The notes below the pieces were generated by a model. The model worked only from the letters and a program-made list of their open reading frames with translations, was not told the DNA's origin and made no database searches. A stretch of 6,391 bases of DNA from DATMER01 sp036277235 (lineage in GTDB: Bacteria > Acidobacteriota > Thermoanaerobaculia > Multivoradales > UBA5704): the NCBI GenBank assembly GCA_036277235.1, contig DASUNJ010000426.1:1-6391 (forward strand). The letters are read 5' to 3'. Position 1 is the stretch's first letter. Every line of letters starts with the position of its first letter. Of the stretch, positions 4,231-6,391 are shown one piece after another. The translations under genes and the position numbers were made by a program.

Positions 4231-5364
4231 CTACACGGCAACCTGCGTGGGGTACGCCATCTCTTCTCCCTCCATGGTGGCGAGCACTTCGCCGTAGGCT
4301 TCGAGGTAGCCCTCGACCATCCGCTCCGTGGTGCGCTCGATGGCCCGCGAGCGGGCTCCGGCGGCCAGGGTGGCGCGGCGGTCGGGGTCCTCGATCAGGC
4401 GGATGAGGGCGTCCTCCAGGGCCTCCGGATCGTCCGGCGGCACGAAGACCGCGCGGTTGCGCCAGAGCTCGCGCAGGCTGGGGATGTCTCCCAGGACCAG
4501 GGCGCAGCCGGACAAGGCGGCTTCGAGGACCGAGAGGCCGAACGGCTCGTAGCGCGCCGGCAGGACGTAGATGGAGGCGCGGCCGAGCCAGGCGGCCAGG
4601 GCGCGTTGCGAGAGCCGGCCGAGCAGACGGGTGTGGTGCGGGCGCGCCTCGCCGCCGTCCGGATGGTGGTTTTCGCCGGCCACGAAGACGGGCCAGGGGA
4701 GGCGGGGCGCCACGCTCTCCAGCGCCTCCAGGTTCTTGGCCTCGTCCCCTAGGCGGCCGGCCGAGAAGAGCATGGGCTCCTTGGCCGTGGCCCGGAACTG
4801 GCGGACGTCGCGGCCGTTGTACACGACCGTGGCGCGCGGGAGCGGACCGTAGTGGCGGCAGAGGGCAGCCATCATCGCGGACGACGGCGCGACCACGAGG
4901 TCGGCAGCGGCCAGGCCGGCGCGGACCTCCTCGCGGTAGCGGTGCCAGTCCTCCGGCGCGGGCTCTTTCTTGACCGCCTCCCACCAGGAGAGGACGCAGG
5001 AGTGGCCGACGACGATCTTGGGGGCGTGCCACGGGAGCGCCGCGTGGGCGTAGCCGTTGAGATGGATCAGGTCGGGAGCGAAGCGCTCCTCCAGGCCGAG
5101 CAGCCAGTCGCCGGCGCGCTCCACGTCGCGCCAGGGATCGTCCATCCACTCCAGCTTGAAGTTGCTCTCGAACACCTTGAGCCGGGGAATGCGCCCGGCC
5201 ATCTCGCGCTGCAGCCCGTCGACCTGGGCGCCCATGGTGGCGATCGCCACCTCGATCCCCTGATCGGCCAGGCCGCGCGCCAGCTCGAGGGCGCAGGTCC
5301 AGACGCCGCCGACCGTGTCCGCGGTCATCAGGACCTTGCGCGGCATAGGATGCATCTCGCTCAT
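4231..5364 (-). CDS. GT4 family glycosyltransferase (GT-B fold)
   Basis: A 377-residue retaining glycosyltransferase that moves a sugar from a nucleotide-sugar donor to an unknown acceptor, probably at the cytosolic face. The N-terminal Rossmann half opens with KVLMTADTVGGVWTCALELA (10-29), with the glycine loop G19-G20 typical of GT4. The C-terminal half carries the donor-site AGRLGDEAKN (202-211, with R204 and K210) and the E-x7-E motif EPFGLSVLE (E273, E281), followed by an ALSGCALVLGDIPSLRE acceptor-side helix. Length is normal. The start at 5364 is preferred over an in-frame ATG at 5421 because GAGGTG lies 6 nt upstream and the protein then begins just before the first beta strand. It is downstream of the M16 gene on the same strand with a 144-bp gap holding inverted repeats, so independent transcription is likely. 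Acceptor and pathway cannot be stated. Confidence 0.93.
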   Translation of the reverse strand: MSEMHPMPRKVLMTADTVGGVWTCALELARGLADQGIEVAIATMGAQVDGLQREMAGRIPRLKVFESNFKLEWMDDPWRDVERAGDWLLGLEERFAPDLIHLNGYAHAALPWHAPKIVVGHSCVLSWWEAVKKEPAPEDWHRYREEVRAGLAAADLVVAPSSAMMAALCRHYGPLPRATVVYNGRDVRQFRATAKEPMLFSAGRLGDEAKNLEALESVAPRLPWPVFVAGENHHPDGGEARPHHTRLLGRLSQRALAAWLGRASIYVLPARYEPFGLSVLEAALSGCALVLGDIPSLRELWRNRAVFVPPDDPEALEDALIRLIEDPDRRATLAAGARSRAIERTTERMVEGYLEAYGEVLATMEGEEMAYPTQVAV

Positions 5365-5370
5365 TGCAGT

Positions 5371-5376
5371 CACCTC
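5371..5376 (-). promoter_or_regulatory. Shine-Dalgarno deciding the glycosyltransferase start
   Basis: GAGGTG lies 6 nt before the ATG at 5364. The alternative in-frame ATG at 5421 has no such site and would add 19 residues with no place in the GT-B fold. Confidence 0.75.
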
Positions 5377-5406
5377 GCCCGGCGCCGGATACAGATGTGC
5401 CGTAGG

Positions 5407-5428
5407 ACGAATCTCATCCAAGATTCGT
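5407..5428. promoter_or_regulatory. Perfect 8-bp inverted repeat upstream of the glycosyltransferase
   Basis: ACGAATCT (5407-5414) and AGATTCGT (5421-5428) are exact reverse complements around a 6-nt spacer CATCCA. The site is centred about 54 bp before the glycosyltransferase start, a position suitable for an operator or a leader hairpin. Its AT content is higher than the surroundings. The function is inferred. Confidence 0.45.
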
Positions 5429-5452
5429 GCCCAGGCCTCCCCCCGGGACCTC

Positions 5453-5481
5453 CCCCGGAAGTGCCCTGAAATCTTCCGGGA
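5453..5481 (-). terminator. Hairpin downstream of the M16 gene
   Basis: CCCGGAAG and CTTCCGGG form a perfect 8-bp stem around an 11-nt loop in the gap between the M16 stop and the glycosyltransferase start. On the minus strand it comes about 28 nt after the M16 stop and could end or stabilise that message. No U-tract follows, so it is not a canonical intrinsic terminator. Confidence 0.35.
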
Positions 5482-5508
5482 GAGGCGAGAATCGTTTGTA
5501 AAGTTTGC

Positions 5509-6390
5509 TTAGCTTCCGCTCTTGGAGCCGGGCGGTTGCGGCAGGGTGATGTCGATCGGAGTCACCTTGCCGAATGTGGCGAGCGGCTTGTCCTGGCCCT
5601 GGGGCGGGCCGACCACGAGGATGGCGAACTCCTCGGGCCGCAGGTGGCGGGCCGCGGCGTCGCGCACCTGGGCTGGGGTGACCGCCTCGATGCCGGCGCG
5701 GTAGCGCGACAGCCAGTCGCGCGGGTAGCCGTGGAACTCGGCCTGGATCTGCTGGCCCAGCACCTTGCGCGGCGCGTCGATGCGGAAGATGAAGGAGTCC
5801 AGGAGCCCGCGCTTGGCGACCTCGATCTCTCCTTCCGTGGGCGGGACGGCCTTGAGGTTGCGGGCCTCCTCCAGCAGGGCGTCGATGCTGGCGCCCGTGG
5901 TTTCGACCTTGGTGGTCGTGAAGAGCATGGCCATGCCGGGGTGGTCCCAGGCGGTCCCGACCTGGCCGGACACGGCGTAGGCGAGCCCCTTCTTGGTGCG
6001 CACGTTGCTGAACAGGCGGGAGACCGTGGAGGCGCCGAGCACCTGGTTCATCACCTCCAGGGCGTAGTAGTCCGGATGGTCCCGGCGCACGCCGAGGTGC
6101 CCCATGATGATGCCCGACTGCGGGATGTCGCCCTTCTCGGCGTAGTAGATGCCGGGGGTGAGCCGCTCGCGCCAGGAGGGCGCGGCGAGCTTCGTCTGCG
6201 GTCCCCGGGGCCAGTCGCCGAGCGCCTCGCGCACCCAGCGCACGGCTTCCGCGGACGAGAAGTCGCCCACCAGGCCGACGACGGTGCGGTCCGGATGGAA
6301 CATCTGCCGGTGCCAGGCGAGCGCGTCGTCCCGGCTGATGGCACCGAGGGTGGCGTAGGTCTCGGTCCAGCCATAGGGGGAGTCCGGCCC
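5509..6390 (-). CDS. M16 family (pitrilysin-like) peptidase, C-terminal part
   Basis: The frame is open to the right edge, so the gene is truncated at its 5' end; 293 residues are visible. The opening GPDSPYGWTETYATLGAISR and then FHPDRTVVGLVGDF are the usual end of the zinc-binding N-terminal M16 domain (PYG...T...AI.RDD...H...F.P....VGDF). The second domain follows, with IIMGHLGVRRDHPDYYALEVMNQVLG and the substrate-side signature SRLFSNVRTKKGLAYAV, which keeps the conserved R and Y of the M16 C-terminal domain. The HxxEH zinc motif would lie outside the window, so it cannot be told whether this is the active or the inactive partner of a pair. Such proteins are often secreted or periplasmic, but any signal peptide is also outside. 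It ends at TAA 5509-5511 after a Pro/Gly/Ser tail. Confidence 0.92.
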   Translation of the reverse strand, partial: GPDSPYGWTETYATLGAISRDDALAWHRQMFHPDRTVVGLVGDFSSAEAVRWVREALGDWPRGPQTKLAAPSWRERLTPGIYYAEKGDIPQSGIIMGHLGVRRDHPDYYALEVMNQVLGASTVSRLFSNVRTKKGLAYAVSGQVGTAWDHPGMAMLFTTTKVETTGASIDALLEEARNLKAVPPTEGEIEVAKRGLLDSFIFRIDAPRKVLGQQIQAEFHGYPRDWLSRYRAGIEAVTPAQVRDAAARHLRPEEFAILVVGPPQGQDKPLATFGKVTPIDITLPQPPGSKSGS

Positions 6391-6391
6391 G

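Noticed and set aside
5419..5421. ATG as start of the glycosyltransferase
   Set aside because: It has no ribosome site, overlaps the inverted repeat, and would add 19 residues unrelated to the fold; the ATG at 5364 follows GAGGTG.

Overview
This is a GC-rich (about 70% in most places) bacterial chromosomal segment. Gene content (S41 and M16 peptidases, a GNAT acetyltransferase, a DUF1992 protein, a COX15/CtaA heme A synthase and a GT4 glycosyltransferase) fits an aerobic, heme-A-using heterotroph. The purine-rich AAGGAC intergenic repeats and overall style make me think of an Acidobacteriota-like lineage. That placement is a low-confidence guess, because no rRNA or other phylogenetic marker is present.

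Layout: (1) 1-412, the C-terminal end of an S41 peptidase on the + strand, cut by the window edge. (2) 413-512, a convergent gap filled with two opposed arrays of 9-bp AAGGAC/GTCCTT units. (3) 513-731 (-), a DUF1992 protein, divergent by only 20 bp from (4) 752-1174 (+), a GNAT acetyltransferase. (5) 1174-1439, about twelve degenerate ~21-bp repeats, most of them a small hairpin, the first a perfect 13-bp-arm hairpin that starts on the last base of the GNAT stop codon. (6) 1460-2404 (+), heme A synthase, apparently from an extended -10 promoter with almost no leader. (7) 2409-4141 (-), a two-gene cassette of unknown function with lower GC (about 58-63% in sampled lines), a textbook Shine-Dalgarno in front of the first gene, and an ATGA stop/start overlap that lies inside four 18-bp tandem repeats. 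(8) 4231-5364 (-), a GT4 glycosyltransferase. (9) 5509-6390 (-), the C-terminal part of an M16 zinc-peptidase-family protein, running off the right edge.

The genes do not form one pathway. The M16, glycosyltransferase and unknown cassette lie on the same strand, but gaps of 144 and 89 bp, and the change in base composition, argue against a single operon. The strongest candidates for something undescribed are the two-gene cassette with its repeat-built junction and the hairpin repeat array ahead of the heme A synthase. Neither of the two cassette proteins could be assigned to a family by eye.
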